DNA of 64,000 nucleotides. Source: Piezodorus guildinii (lineage: Eukaryota; Arthropoda; Insecta; Hemiptera; Pentatomidae). How positions within the stretch are numbered: position 1 is the stretch's first letter; every line of letters starts with the position of its first letter. The notes below the pieces were generated by a model, which was not told where the DNA came from, searched no databases, and saw nothing but the letters and a program-made list of their open reading frames with translations. Both the position numbers and the translations under genes were made by a program. Below are positions 20,981-31,819 of this stretch, one piece after another. The stretch covers positions 100,723,926 through 100,787,925 of the forward strand of contig CM041292.1 in assembly GCA_023052935.1 (NCBI GenBank). The letters run 5' to 3'.

Positions 20981-23764
20981 CAAAACAAAAAGGTAAGGAC
21001 ATGCTTTTTACTAACTTCGATACTCCGAACAATGTTGATGAAATTAGCTTATGCGACAAGTTTATGCACAGAGTTATCGTTGAATGAGGCTGGTGAAAAA
21101 ATAATTACTTTAGTTATCTTCCCAATGGAGTTTTATACATCTGCATTGCTAATCATATTTTAAAAATTACAATTTTAGCCTGCCATAACAATTTTTGCTT
21201 TTTCTCTTGAAGTGAATTCATTCATTATTAATAGTTTTAAGTTTTTCACTGCTACTCACTGTAAACACGCTAAATTATTACAAATAAACCAAATACATTT
21301 TTTATTAAGTAAAATGTTGTATTTATACTATATGTATATGGTATAGACCAACCAAACCAAAAAAGGGATCCATACAGTATGGGCAAGAAGGCGATTTGTA
21401 GATATCTTGCCAAGAAACCATTTTTCGCTAATTTTCGGGTACATACTGAATAATCTCCAGCTATATTCCAGCGGGGCTCCCTTGAATATATTGTAATAGC
21501 AGAATATTGCAGTGCCCTTTTCGATGGACCACCCTAGTCCCTTGCCTCGTCTTCAAACGTACTCAAAATTAATATTACTTTTCCTCATCCGTTGGCGTAG
21601 CCGTCAGTGGTTAGGATTTCAAAAGCATCCTTCCATAAACGTAAAAAAACATGGTTTTTAAATAATCCAAAGAAAAGAAGGAACTCGAAACTCCAACTCG
21701 TTCTATCATACAATATAGCGTTTTGTCATATTTTTCAAGAAATATTAAACAATGGCAACTTTGTAGGCTAATGTTAGTGTCATGGTTGATGAAGAAAGTG
21801 ATTTTAAAACAACTTAACGTATTTTAAAATCTCATTAATGAACATTATACCGTTATATGAAACACGAATACGATACTCAATATGGTCAAAATTATTTTTT
21901 ATAAATATCTTAGTATTATTGCCAATACGTGTCAAAAAAAAAGTAATTTTTCTTCCAGGTGGTTCGTGGTAGTCATTTTTTTTTTTTTTAATTGAAATGA
22001 GTACTTCTAGTTTTCCAGGAGACATATAGTTTTTGAGGTATTCAAAAAACAATTTTATTTTACGTTTTAGAAATATATATTATTTTAATCACTTAAAGGA
22101 CGATCATGCGTTATTGAACATCTAGACGGTTAGACGAACCTCTAGGAAAATTTTCAACTTCACAACCATATTTATTTTTGAGAAACTGCGATGAACATAA
22201 AATCCATTGAAATTGCCCTATCTTTTATAAATATATATCGATTAAACCAGAACGAAGAGTAGACCCAGGCTAAGATGGCCTTAAACAAAGGATCCTGCCC
22301 AGCACGATCTGGACGGCTAACAGCTCTCTGAGGAGGTTATAAGTAAACAAAAAACACGACACAACAAAAATTAGAGTATGTTATGCCTACAATAAGGAGT
22401 AATCCAAAATGAGATAGGATTCTAATGAAAATATCTTAAATATAAATATAATGAAGAATATGGTTGGGGGTGTGGTCACCAAGAAAACACTAGTAAATTT
22501 TAACTGATAATATTTAAAGGCTACAATGGGAAGTTAAGTGACTAATTAAAGTTTAGCGAATAATCATGCAAACAAATAATTTCAAATAAATTGTAATCTT
22601 TAAACGTTAATTAGTAGCTTAGTTTCTCATTATATATATTTAAATATCAGTATACATTTATGTTTGTTTCTATATTTTATATGTATTGATATAATCTTAT
22701 TATTATTATTTTTTTTTAATTTTGTTGTTTTCTTGTTTTTCTTCGCCTTGATTAATGCCGACAATGTGGGCCGCAACGTCAGCACACAACTAAAATAGGC
22801 TTGTCTTATTGTTTTTTTCTCTTGAAGAACTCACACTAAACAACTTTTCTATCATATATTTCAACGGTCAATAAAAAACTCAAAATTTTAAATATAAATA
22901 GTTTATAAAATTTATCTGAAGAGTCTATAAAACAAATGTTTAGGTTTAAGAGACTAAACTTCATCTTGATGGAAAGAAAACCTTTTCCATGCTAGTGGTT
23001 TAAATAATACCCTTCCATTCCTTCGCGCGATTTAACAAAATATAGGAAACCTGTAGACTGAATTTAAATTAAAAATTATAGCGCTTTCTAGGCTTCTTTT
23101 TTCTCGTCCTTTTTGCGAAAAATATTCAAAGAATGATTTGTTTCCGAGTTCTTTTAACTTTCAGATAGCTGATGAGAAAGCATTAGAAAAAAAAACTTGA
23201 CAAGACAACAAAGAGGTCTACAGAATGCAATTACTGGAGTAGGTTATTGTAAAAAAGCAATTTAAATAATAACGGAGGCTTGGTATCAAGAAAAGTAAAT
23301 GTTTTCTTATGCTTCAAAAAAATTAAAAAGAAATAAGGTTCTTCATGGGAAATATTAATGCAAGTTAAATAATAAGATCCATTATAGGAATAGACTCTCC
23401 ATTATAATATACCGCGGTAGAATAGAATGAAACAACGTAATATTTGAAAATTGTTTTATTTATCATAACATTTTAATTAAATTAACAAATCCTACTATAA
23501 TTACTCGCGTCATGGGAAATTTTGGTTATTATTTTTAAAAATGGATAGCTGTAATCGAACAAAAAAAAAAAAAAAAAATTGATGCCTTACATTTAAAGAT
23601 GCGTAGAATCCGAATAACGAATTAAAATAAATCCGTTTCTCCGCATTCCGCCGTACGCTGTCCGCGACTTTTCTCCAAAACTACTAGACCATTTTTTTTT
23701 AATTCGCAAAAAAAAAAAAATTGATATTACTTGGTTATTTTTAAAATGGTGGTGAAATTGTGGC
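20981..23764. other. No gene recognised; AT-rich
   Basis: No gene recognised. A segment at about 23580-23700 (motif AGATGCGTAGAATCCGAATAA followed by A/T runs) recurs in altered form at about 26400-26450, so it is a repeat of unknown type. The frame at 23593-23853 joins this segment to the end of a Gypsy integrase and is not a gene as such. Confidence 0.45.
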
Positions 23765-24905
23765 ATCATCATCATTAGATCAATGATCGATGAAGATGTT
23801 GAAGCAGTGTTGCTCGGACAGATTTCCGCCCATCTTGATCTTGCATCCACCATTATAATAAACTAGTGATTTTGATCCAGCATAGTCAATGTGTATACGC
23901 TGCCAATTCTCTTGTGGTTCCATCCATGGGTGAAGAGGAGCTTTAATTGGGCTGATGGATCTTCGCGCAGTCAGAAAATTCCCTAACTGCTCCCTCTATG
24001 TCCTTGTCGATTGATTTTCAGTAGAAATAGCGTCGTGCCAACTGCTTCATTTTTGTTGTCCCCATATGGATTCGATGAAGTTCATGAAGAACGGCTGGTT
24101 GCAATGTAGTTAGTATCGCAACTCTAGGTCCTCTGAAAAGCACATCTCCTTCAACTGTGAATTCGGTGTTTTCGACTCGATTTCTCAGAAATCGTTCAAT
24201 CAAATTGGATAACTCTTCTTCGGCTTGGTACGCTTGTTTTAGAGATTGGTGTGTCAGGGTCGATGTTCCAATGTGTGGAATAGGTGCTTCGCAAATTTGC
24301 TTCTCTTCATTATTAATGGCTATGTCCGTCCTATCATGAAGTGGATTGATTGGGACTCTAGATAGACAGTCGATGTTTGAGTTTTGTTCGCCTTCCTTGA
24401 ATTTCAAAGAAAAGTTGAATCCAGAAAGGAAAGCAGTATATCGTTGTAATCTAGCGGAAGTCTTCTTTGGTATTTTGAGTTCTGGTGTGAAATTCTCACG
24501 AGCGGCTGGTTGTCAGTTAGCAGGGTAAAAGGCCGTAAAAATATATACAGGTAGAAGTGATCCACTGAAAAAATTATAGCTAGTACCTCACGGTCGAGTT
24601 GTGAATATCCTTATTCGGCTGGAGTTAAGGATCTGGAGGGAAATGCGATGGGATGTTCTACTTCCCCGCGATGTGAGAAAGGATACCCGCCACTCCATGT
24701 GGACTAGCATCAAACGGAGTTGTGGATCAAACGGAGTTAATACTGTATCGTTCAAAATGTCTTGCTTCAAACGAAGAAAAGCAGCTTCATGTTTTGCTAG
24801 CCATTTAAAACTATGCTTGGTTTTTAAGAGGTCACGTAACGCTGCTGTGAGAGTTGAAGCGTTTTGGTTAATGCGAAAATAATATGTGACCATGCCTAGA
24901 AATCA
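23765..24905 (-). pseudogene. Ty3/Gypsy retrotransposon pol fragment (RNase H to integrase)
   Basis: Minus-strand Gypsy pol, broken by frameshifts. In order: end of RT and start of RNase H (MVTYYFRINQNASTLTAALR, FKWLAKHEAAFLRLKQDIL, TPFDPQLRLML; about 24700-24893). The distal RNase H block is near 24440-24540 (LLTDNQPLVRI), with LQRYTAFLSGFNF and FKEGEQNSNIDCLSRVPI at about 24350-24450. The integrase zinc-binding part follows (LHELHRIHMGTTKMKQLARR, about 24030-24090), with its first His pair visible. The start of the catalytic core is WQRIHIDYAG near 23890, then VDARSRWAEICP near 23810-23850. The rest of the integrase, both LTRs, gag, protease and most of RT are absent. Confidence 0.85.
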
Positions 24906-25575
24906 TCGATTGTTGTGACTAAAGCTAATAATTTGTAGTATACTTGGAAAAAAAAACCACTTCTTTATAGATATAATAGAAAGTTATAACAAGATTAATA
25001 GGTTATCGCAAGGAGGTGGTAAGATACAATCGATAATCGATTTCAACAATAGTTACAATATCGATTAAAAGTGATCTAATTCAATAACTCAATTAATTTT
25101 GAGGATAAAGAAAACATTTATGAGTAGTTCTTAAATAAAAAAACCGCGAAAATATAAATAAAAGAGAAAAAAGAAAGAAAACAAAATAAATTATACCCAT
25201 AAATACGCCAATAACTCATTCATTTTTGATGTTAGATAAAAAGTGTAGAGAGTTTTCGAATAAGTAAAGAGCAGTCTTATATGGTCATGCCACAGCTTAT
25301 AAGAGATGTAATTCCCAAACAACTTCATCATTATTAGTGTTAGAGAAAAATAGTAGGTGTTCTGGAATGAAGAAATTTTATTTAACTGAAAATAGAAAGA
25401 AAAGATAAGGCATATTGTATATTGCAATATCTTAATTTCAATTGTGTAAACAAAGCTAATCCTAACATTGATCATTATTATACCAAAACAAACCTTATCT
25501 AATACCCTCTCTTTCACCATGAATTTGTTTAGTAAAATCGTTTTGTTCAGTGTGTTCAAAGGTCTTGAATCGAAA
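24906..25575. other. No gene seen; 5' flank of mariner remnant
   Basis: AT-rich. The left inverted repeat expected for the mariner element to the right could not be found here, so that element is probably truncated on this side. Confidence 0.45.
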
Positions 25576-26208
25576 ATGTCAAAGTGCGATTTTCGTCAAA
25601 TTTATTTTTACGAATTTAAATTAGGGCGCAGCGCTGCGCAAACGGCTCGTAATATTAATGATGTGTGGGGTCAGGGGGCTATTAATGAGTGCACGGTGCA
25701 GCGTTGGTTCCAGAAGTTTCGCAGAGGAGATTTCGACCTCGAAGACAAGGAAGGTCGGGGCCGTCATCTTGCTCTGGACAACGACCAGCTGAGGTCAAAA
25801 GTGGAAGAAGACCCAACCAAAACCACACGAGAAATGGCGGTGGAACTCGGAACTCAAAAATTGCAACGTCTTTGCCCAGCATTGATGAATCGGAAGGGGC
25901 CGATCCTGCTCCACGATAACGCCAGACCACACGTTGCACAACCAACGCTTCGACTACTGCACGAGTTGGGCTACGAAGTTCTTCAACATCCGCCTTATTC
26001 ACCTGACCTCTCTCCTACAGACTTCCACTTTTTCAGGCATCTGGACAACTTTTTGAGGGAGAAAAATTTTCAAAACCAGGACGACATTGAAAATTCTTTT
26101 CGTGATTTCATTGAGTCCAGGGATACGGATTTTTTTTCTGGTGGAATAAGAAAGCTTGTTGAACGTTGGCAAAAGTGCATTGATTCAGATGGAAATTATT
26201 TTGATTAA
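25576..26208 (+). pseudogene. Mariner transposase with in-frame internal deletion
   Basis: Open frame of 210 codons from the family start MSKCDFRQIYFYEFKLGRSA; an upstream in-frame ATG at 25468 is outside the family. The N-terminal paired-like DNA-binding region is present: helix-turn-helix 1 at about residues 5-55 (TARNINDVWG, TVQRWFQKFRRGD) and LEDKEGRGR. It continues to TTREMAVELG near residue 96, then jumps directly to LCPALMNRKGPILLHDNARPH. Recognition helix 2, the WVPHEL region and the first catalytic Asp block are deleted. The second Asp (LLHDNARPH) and third Asp (YSPDLSPTDFHFF) remain. About 130-140 residues are missing from a roughly 345-residue protein, yet the frame is kept to the stop. 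It cannot cut DNA, but could still bind inverted repeats if expressed. The match is to the irritans-type group by recall. Confidence 0.85.
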
Positions 26209-26247
26209 ATATATATGGTTAAAGTAAAGATATGGCGTATTTACAAT

Positions 26248-26285
26248 ACCTACTAAAAACCTGCATTAATTTTGCATCAACCCAA
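26248..26285. repeat. Mariner right inverted repeat
   Basis: The outward end reads, on the minus strand, TTGGGTTGATGCAAAATTAA, a mariner-type end. It is followed by TA at 26286-26287, the usual target dinucleotide. No left partner was found. Confidence 0.7.
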
Positions 26286-27173
26286 TAGTAACACAGTCTA
26301 GTATAAGTGCTTTTGGTTTATTATTTTTAATAATTATCCTTTGTAATCGACCCCCTCCCAAAAAAAAAAAATACTCTCTCTCTAAATTTGGGTGCTTACG
26401 TCTCAAGATGCGTAGAACTCGAATAACGAATGAAAGTAATTTCGTTACTCAAATAATTAAATACCAAAAATTTGCTTCTTGTGTTGTTGGATAAAGAATT
26501 AAATTTTCTAAAAAAACAAAATAAAACATATTAATATAAACTTGCATAAGCTTTTCTTGACATTTCTCAAGATTACTTTAATTTTATTTGTTAATGACTG
26601 TAATGTTAGGATTAATTTGGAGTAATTACTAATCTCAATTTACTAATCCGCCATACCCATGAATAAAAAGAGTTTTTTGTTGCAAAATAACATCAATTGG
26701 TATGCAATAATTTATTAATTAATAATAAACGTTTTGACAAAATACATATTTGCCGTCTGCTTGCTAATTTCTCTGCTAGTTCGAACAAACAGATTTTTTT
26801 TTTCACTTATAGTAGAAGATCCGAACTTGAAACGATATGTGGACAGACTATTTTTAATTATTTAAAAAAAAAAACATTTTTAATTAATTTTTGCAACATC
26901 ATGATAATAACAAAATTTATACCCTGACTTAAAGTATCAAACGTATAGAATGTGCTGCCGTTGGGTTACCTAATCTTTTCCTGGACAAACTATCGGTTAT
27001 CAGGTAAAAGCGGATATGCCGATATGAGTTATCTGCACCGGCTTGAAAATAGAAAAAAAATTAAATCAATATAAGCGTTGTTTTATTGCGAACACGTTGA
27101 TATAGGGTTGCCTGCAATAAACCTGGACCGAACCTGGGCTGCCGAATTTTAAAGATTAAAGATCCGAGTTCAC

Positions 27174-27753
27174 GCATTCACAGGTTGTCACTACACTGCG
27201 GCATTTTATAGTAAAGGAAAAATTAGGCCATTAAAAATATTTTCTAAAAATGAGACGTATCAAACTATTTTTGATTCATTAACTGATGAAGCTGATGTTT
27301 TCATAAATGAAAAAATGAAAGCTTTTCAGGAGTTAACAGCAAAAATGTATGGTGTTAATCACTGTCAGACAGTTATTGATGCAACAGTTCGTATTTTTAT
27401 GAAGAAGTAAGGCGCAAAAGAAGATAGCGAACAATTTTTAAGATAAAAAGTCTTGATTCCAACTGTATACCGCTATGCTGGATTTTCCCATTACAAAATT
27501 TTTTATGAACTACGAGTATATGTAAATTGTATGTGGCTGAATGCAACTGATTCTGTAAGTACGAAATTAAATCATCAAAGCTGCGGTTGGCATTTACATG
27601 ATTTTTTTAAAACCAACAGGTTTTATCGGCTATTAAACTACTTTGGAAATCCAGGACATTGTCGTAACTGAAGAAAATGAAAAAGAAACAAATAATGAAT
27701 CAGATGAATTGGAGAGTCGAAATTATACTTTTGATAAATCAGATATTGAATAG
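27174..27753 (+). pseudogene. Decayed transposon-borne protein of unknown function (copy A)
   Basis: First part open for 78 codons, with no start of its own: AFTGCHYTAAFYSKGKIRPL, then IFSKNETYQTIFDSLTDEAD, and KAFQELTAKMYGVNHCQTVI, to a stop at 27408. After a frameshift the line continues as VLIPTVYRYAGFSHYKIFYE, VNCMWLNATDSVSTKLNHQ and CGWHLHDFF, and closes with an acidic tail ending at 27753. The G-C-x-Y-T-x-x-F...KGK-x-x-PLK and R-x-x-x-x-x-MW...CGW pattern resembles, from recall, uncharacterised proteins common in animal genomes that sit in transposons. It lies between the long inverted repeats, so it was probably part of that element. No function is claimed. Confidence 0.5.
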
Positions 27754-27766
27754 AAAATATTTATTA

Positions 27767-27951
27767 TATTGAGGATGTATAGTCGACTGTAGAAACTATT
27801 TAAAATCTAACTATATAAAAAAACTATAGGTGGAATAGTCAGGAATCAGTCATTTTTTGAAAAGTTTTTAATTTTGCCAACGTTTCGGCCCAAGCTTGTG
27901 AGCCATCATCAGGGCATTACTGAGCCATGTCCAAGCATAAACTATTTATTA
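27767..27951. repeat. 185-bp segment present only in copy A, between 9-bp repeats
   Basis: TATTTATTA occurs at 27758-27766 and 27943-27951. Copy B has a single TATTTATTA and none of the DNA between. It is either an insertion with a 9-bp target duplication or a deletion in B between the repeats. It carries CAACGTTTCGGCCC, a motif also found in the inverted ends of the element at 47.9-49.2 kb. Confidence 0.8.
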
Positions 27952-28208
27952 GAATTTATTTTTCATTAAAACTATTTTTGTATTCATGCTGTTGTGTAAT
28001 AAAATTGTAATACATGATCTGTAGTCCATCTTTTTTTTTTCTTTTTTTTTTTTCGAATTTTTGGCTGTCCACTTTGTTTCTCATTAATGTTTCCAGAAAG
28101 AGAAAAAAAAAAAAAAAATTAAGTATTGCTATTTTTATTATTAACGTCATTATATTTTCAGTTACAAAGACTGTTCTATTATAAATATATTATTATACTT
28201 ATAAGTCA

Positions 28209-28263
<55 letters not shown>

Positions 28264-28265
28264 AA

Positions 28266-28310
<45 letters not shown>
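28209..28310. repeat. (AT)n microsatellite, two blocks
   Basis: AT runs at 28210-28260 and 28269-28310, separated by CAAACTT. The poly-Ile/Tyr frames over them are meaningless. Confidence 0.95.
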
Positions 28311-28314
<4 letters not shown>

Positions 28315-28726
28315 TCATGTAATTGATGTTGTATTGTTTCATATTTTAGTATTATAATTAATATATTTGATTTTTATCTGATTGATTATTCTTTTTGCAA
28401 CGCAAATGCCAGTTGCTCTAAAATAACACACATTTCCACTCACGTTAAAATTTAATCTTTAAAATTCGGCAACCCCAATTTAGACCAAGTTTATTTCTGG
28501 CAACCCTATATCAACGTGTTCGCAATAAACAACGATCATATTGATACGTTTGATAGTTTAAGTCAGGGTATAAATTTGTATATTATCATGATGTTGCAAC
28601 ATTTAATTAAAAAAGATTTTTTCAGGCAACCCATTCTTAAAATATTTTTTAATATGCTAAATTTGTTATAAAATATGTTTCATTCTATTATCAGCTCGGT
28701 GCAGATCGTTTCAAGTTCGGATCTTA

Positions 28727-30059
28727 GACTATTACCTATATAGGGAGACTATTGCGATCGTGAACATTTTTTGAACATTAATTTAAAGTTTGAGAGGGGA
28801 TAATTCTTTTTTTTTTTTTTTTTGGGTCGTTTACAAAGGTAATTTGACAATAATAAACCAAAATATACTTTTGGTAGTTTCGTGATATTTGGTAAAAGCG
28901 CTGTTTTTATATTTAAAATAAATACGATAGCAAAAAAAATTAATATAATGATTAAGTGCTTTACAGAAAAAAGTAATTCAGGAAAAACTGTTGATGACAG
29001 CTAGTAGAAAGTTACGAGAGGTAGGTAAAAAGATTCTTTAGAAATCATTATAGAGCATTCTTCCTCTTTCTATGAAGTAAAAGACATTAAGTAAGTTTAT
29101 TTTCAATTACTGTCACATTGACAGCAATTTAAAACAAACTTCTACCAAAAGTTGTATGTAAACAATTGTCATAATAGAACTGTTGAATTGTCCTTTTAAA
29201 TACGCTTCTTACAAACTATGTTGCAATATATTTTTAGCTCATATTGTAGATGAAATAATATGATATGTTTATCAGTAAAATTAATCGGTCTAAAAAGAAA
29301 TATAATATATAACGGGTAGTAAATAAATAATAATGATAGGATGAATAAACGTATAATAATAGGTATTGAGTACGAGATAGAAAAGATAATAATACATGAT
29401 AGTGGATGGGTAGAGCCGCAGGAATAGAAAGAGGGATTCAGATAAATACTCTTTGTCTTTGTTTCTTGGAAGTCTCTCATAGGGTTCACAAAAATAAATA
29501 AAATGTTACAGAAATAAAAGAGCTATGCCCACTCAGGATGCAGAAAATGTGTTCAAGGAAAAAAGACCAGATGTGAGCTGTCCGAGATCGATTCTAGGAT
29601 AATACAATGTGGTTCAGACGGAAAATAAAGGCGTGGTCCTACAATATAACCATAACTCTTAAGGAGATTTCAACAGAAAATAGAAACATCTTACTTATTT
29701 TTTTCTATACTGTCTCTTTATAGGTAGATAGTTGTTCAGTAGTTACAGTTATTACATTATAAGTGGTTACGATTTCCTCCTAGTCGGTATAATTGTCTCA
29801 AGTATCTAAATCATAATTTATGTATATTTACAAACTGGTTAATCGACATTGCATTGCATTACATCAATTCGTCTGACCATAGTATGGGAATTGAGAATGA
29901 TAATGGTTCAGACTACTAATTATAATGAATACGACAAAATATATTAATATCATGAAGGTTTTATTCTGATTGAAATAGCCTGACAGGGGTTAAATGCCGA
30001 TATTTAAAATTTTCTTCCTTTAAAGTACCTTTGATTTTGTTGATTTTAAAAAATTAACC
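28727..30059. other. No gene recognised; contains repeat X fragments
   Basis: Starts in a repeat X fragment (GCGATCGTGAACATTTTTTG near 28757). Another X fragment at about 29940-30025 has AAGGTTTTATTCTGATTGAAATAG. The frame at 29196-29489 is open in both haplotype copies only because the copies are nearly identical; it has no recognisable motif. Confidence 0.45.
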
Positions 30060-30990
30060 ATATCATCATTTTAGAGTTGATAAGAAATGACTAAATATAT
30101 ATGTTGAACAAATTTTAAATACATATATACAACAATTAAATAAATACAATGAACAAACACTGCTGGACAAGTACCTTTCCGCAGAGAAAAGCTCACGTGG
30201 CCCGATTTGGAAAATTTTAATTTTCCACTTTTGAAACCACATTTCTTGGCCAAATATATGATTTTGAATGGAAATAGAAGCTATAGTGCAATCTCTGTGC
30301 GAAGAAAGAAGTGTTGTATCATCAGCAAACGTATAGATAGTGGTGCTAGGGTGCTCAGGAATATCTGAGGTGTAAACAGAGTAGAAAAGGAGGCTCAATA
30401 TGCTACCTTGTGGCGCGCCAGCGTACTGAGGAAAAAAAGGAGGTATTGAAGAATCAATAGAAATACAGAAGAACCTTTCGAGAAAGAAATATTGGAGAAT
30501 AAGAAAATAAATAGAAGACAGGTGCGGTTTTACTTTACGTAGTAGGCCTTTGTGCCAAACACTATCAAACGCTTTTTCGATTTCAAGAAAAATTGCTGAG
30601 CAATATACTTTTTCTCAAAAAGCAACAGAGATAGTATCAACTACACGATGGCATTTTGCACAGTGGAGTGATGAGCACGAAAGCCAAATTGGTGATTCGG
30701 TATAATATGACGGCTTAAAAAGATTGGCTTTGGTCTAGGAATAGTTTTTTTTTTTTTTAAATTTTGGCCATGATGTACAGGAGTGCAAGTACGGTAATAT
30801 GAATGATTAGAGCTGGGTTTTGAAGGTTTAGGAATTATTTTAGTTGTCGAGAACATCCAAAGGAGGGGAAAATAAATTGTGCGCAAGATAGTATTATAGA
30901 AGTGGTTAGGAAGAGAATAGCTTTTCTAGGTAAATTGCGAAGAATGAAGGGTGTAATAAGATCATAACCAGGAGCTAATTAATTCTTCAA
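30060..30990 (-). pseudogene. Jockey-like reverse transcriptase remnant (copy A)
   Basis: Minus-strand LINE pol relic with three visible stretches. The first is KIIPKPSKPSS followed by PNHQFGFRAHHSTVQNAIV (about 30641-30830), the fingers block with its usual FGFR-x-x-x-S-T. The second is a decayed motif A near 30570-30600. The third is MSLLFYSVYTSDIPEHPSTT, then YTFADDTTLLSSH (about 30300-30398), the catalytic box with both Asp residues. It is clearly related to, but strongly diverged from, the full Jockey element at 33-38 kb. The first stretch includes an A-rich expansion. Confidence 0.75.
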
Positions 30991-31094
30991 TTGGAATTAA
31001 TTAATTACTCAACTGGATTAATTTTTCTGGAACTAATTCTTCAACAATTTATTTTTATCTTTAAATGTATATAAATATTTTCAAATTGATTTTA

Positions 31095-31130
31095 ACAACG
31101 GAGGTAAGTAAAATCGTGTGTTGCACTTAT
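31095..31130 (+). repeat. Dispersed repeat X, terminal fragment
   Basis: ACGGAGGTAAGTAAAATCGTG, matching in reverse the end of copy 3 at 4900-4925. Confidence 0.5.
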
Positions 31131-31289
31131 AACATTTTTTTTTTTTTTTTTACAAATAATTTAAATGTGTTAAATGCATCAATGCTATTATCGTATTTGG
31201 GTATGTTTAGAACTTTTTTTTTTTTAAATTGATAACCTTACAACTTGTAACTTCTCAGGAATAAATATATAGTGTGGTTTTAATTTTTT

Positions 31290-31800
31290 ATAATGTTTCC
31301 TCACATTTTGTTACGTGGAACATCTTTCCTATATTCTGAGTTCTTTTCTCGATGGTCGGAAAGTTACTATATAAGTCGACAATATTCTTTTGGAAACTTT
31401 AAGCTTAATTTTTGGGTCACCCCAAGGTGCAATTTTTTTCTTATTCAATATCTACATCGCGGAAATAATTGGCAGAAATAATGCAAATACACCTGCCGTA
31501 TGTCGATGATGTGCCCTATAGTAAGTAGTATTTTACTAACAAGAATAATAAATCAAGTAGATATCAAACCTGCAAAATTATAAATGGCTAACTAAAAAGT
31601 TTAAACATACAAATAAACCCATCAACAACTGATTGCACAACTGATATTTTCAAAAAAATATAAAAACTACCGACTAAAGATTATGAAAATAGAAATGCTT
31701 TTAAACAATTATTGTCTTTCGAAAGTCTACAAGGTTATACAAAAATCATTTAAAGTCAATCACCCCTTAAAAACTCCTAATCTAAGTTTGAGATTGAAAA
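31290..31800 (+). pseudogene. Second LINE reverse transcriptase remnant (copy A)
   Basis: Plus-strand relic recognised from FGSPQGAIFFLFNIYIAEII at about 31410-31470, corresponding to the usual GVPQGS-LGP-LFN-YI-D block. It is followed about 15 codons later, in another frame, by HLPYVDDVPYSK near 31500 (the YxDD box). Downstream, K-W-K-F-TN-type blocks continue with several stops. It is distinct from the truncated Jockey that starts at about 31820. Confidence 0.6.
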
Positions 31801-31819
31801 TTCTAATTTAAAAGGGTGT

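Larger units (their letters stand above)
26815..28726. mobile_element. DNA transposon with long imperfect inverted repeats (copy A)
   Basis: The outer ends read AGATCCGAACTTGAAACGAT (26817) and its reverse (ending 28724). The inverted arms extend inward about 340 bp on the left and 270 bp on the right. Shared blocks are GTTGCAACATCATGATAATA, CCCTGACTTAAA-TATCAAAC, GCGAACACGTTGATATAGGG, and TGCCGAATTTTAAAGATTAAA at the inner edge. The left arm has about 120 bp not found in the right. Between the arms lie a decayed coding region (27174-27753), a 185-bp insertion or deletion segment, and a TA microsatellite. The right flank resumes repeat X (GACTATTGCGATCGTGAACAT), so X may be the target. The superfamily is undetermined. 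Confidence 0.7.

Noticed and set aside
21600..21650. A-box-like GGCGTAGCCGTCAGTGGTTAGG as a tRNA or SINE head
   Set aside because: No B box at a sensible distance and no second copy.
28126..28326. Open frames of alternating Ile and Tyr (also 40677-40922 and 58515-58745)
   Set aside because: They are translations of AT microsatellites.
29196..29489. 97-codon frame identical in both haplotype copies (41819-42112)
   Set aside because: Apparent conservation only reflects that the two copies are alleles; hydrophobic AT-rich code without motif.
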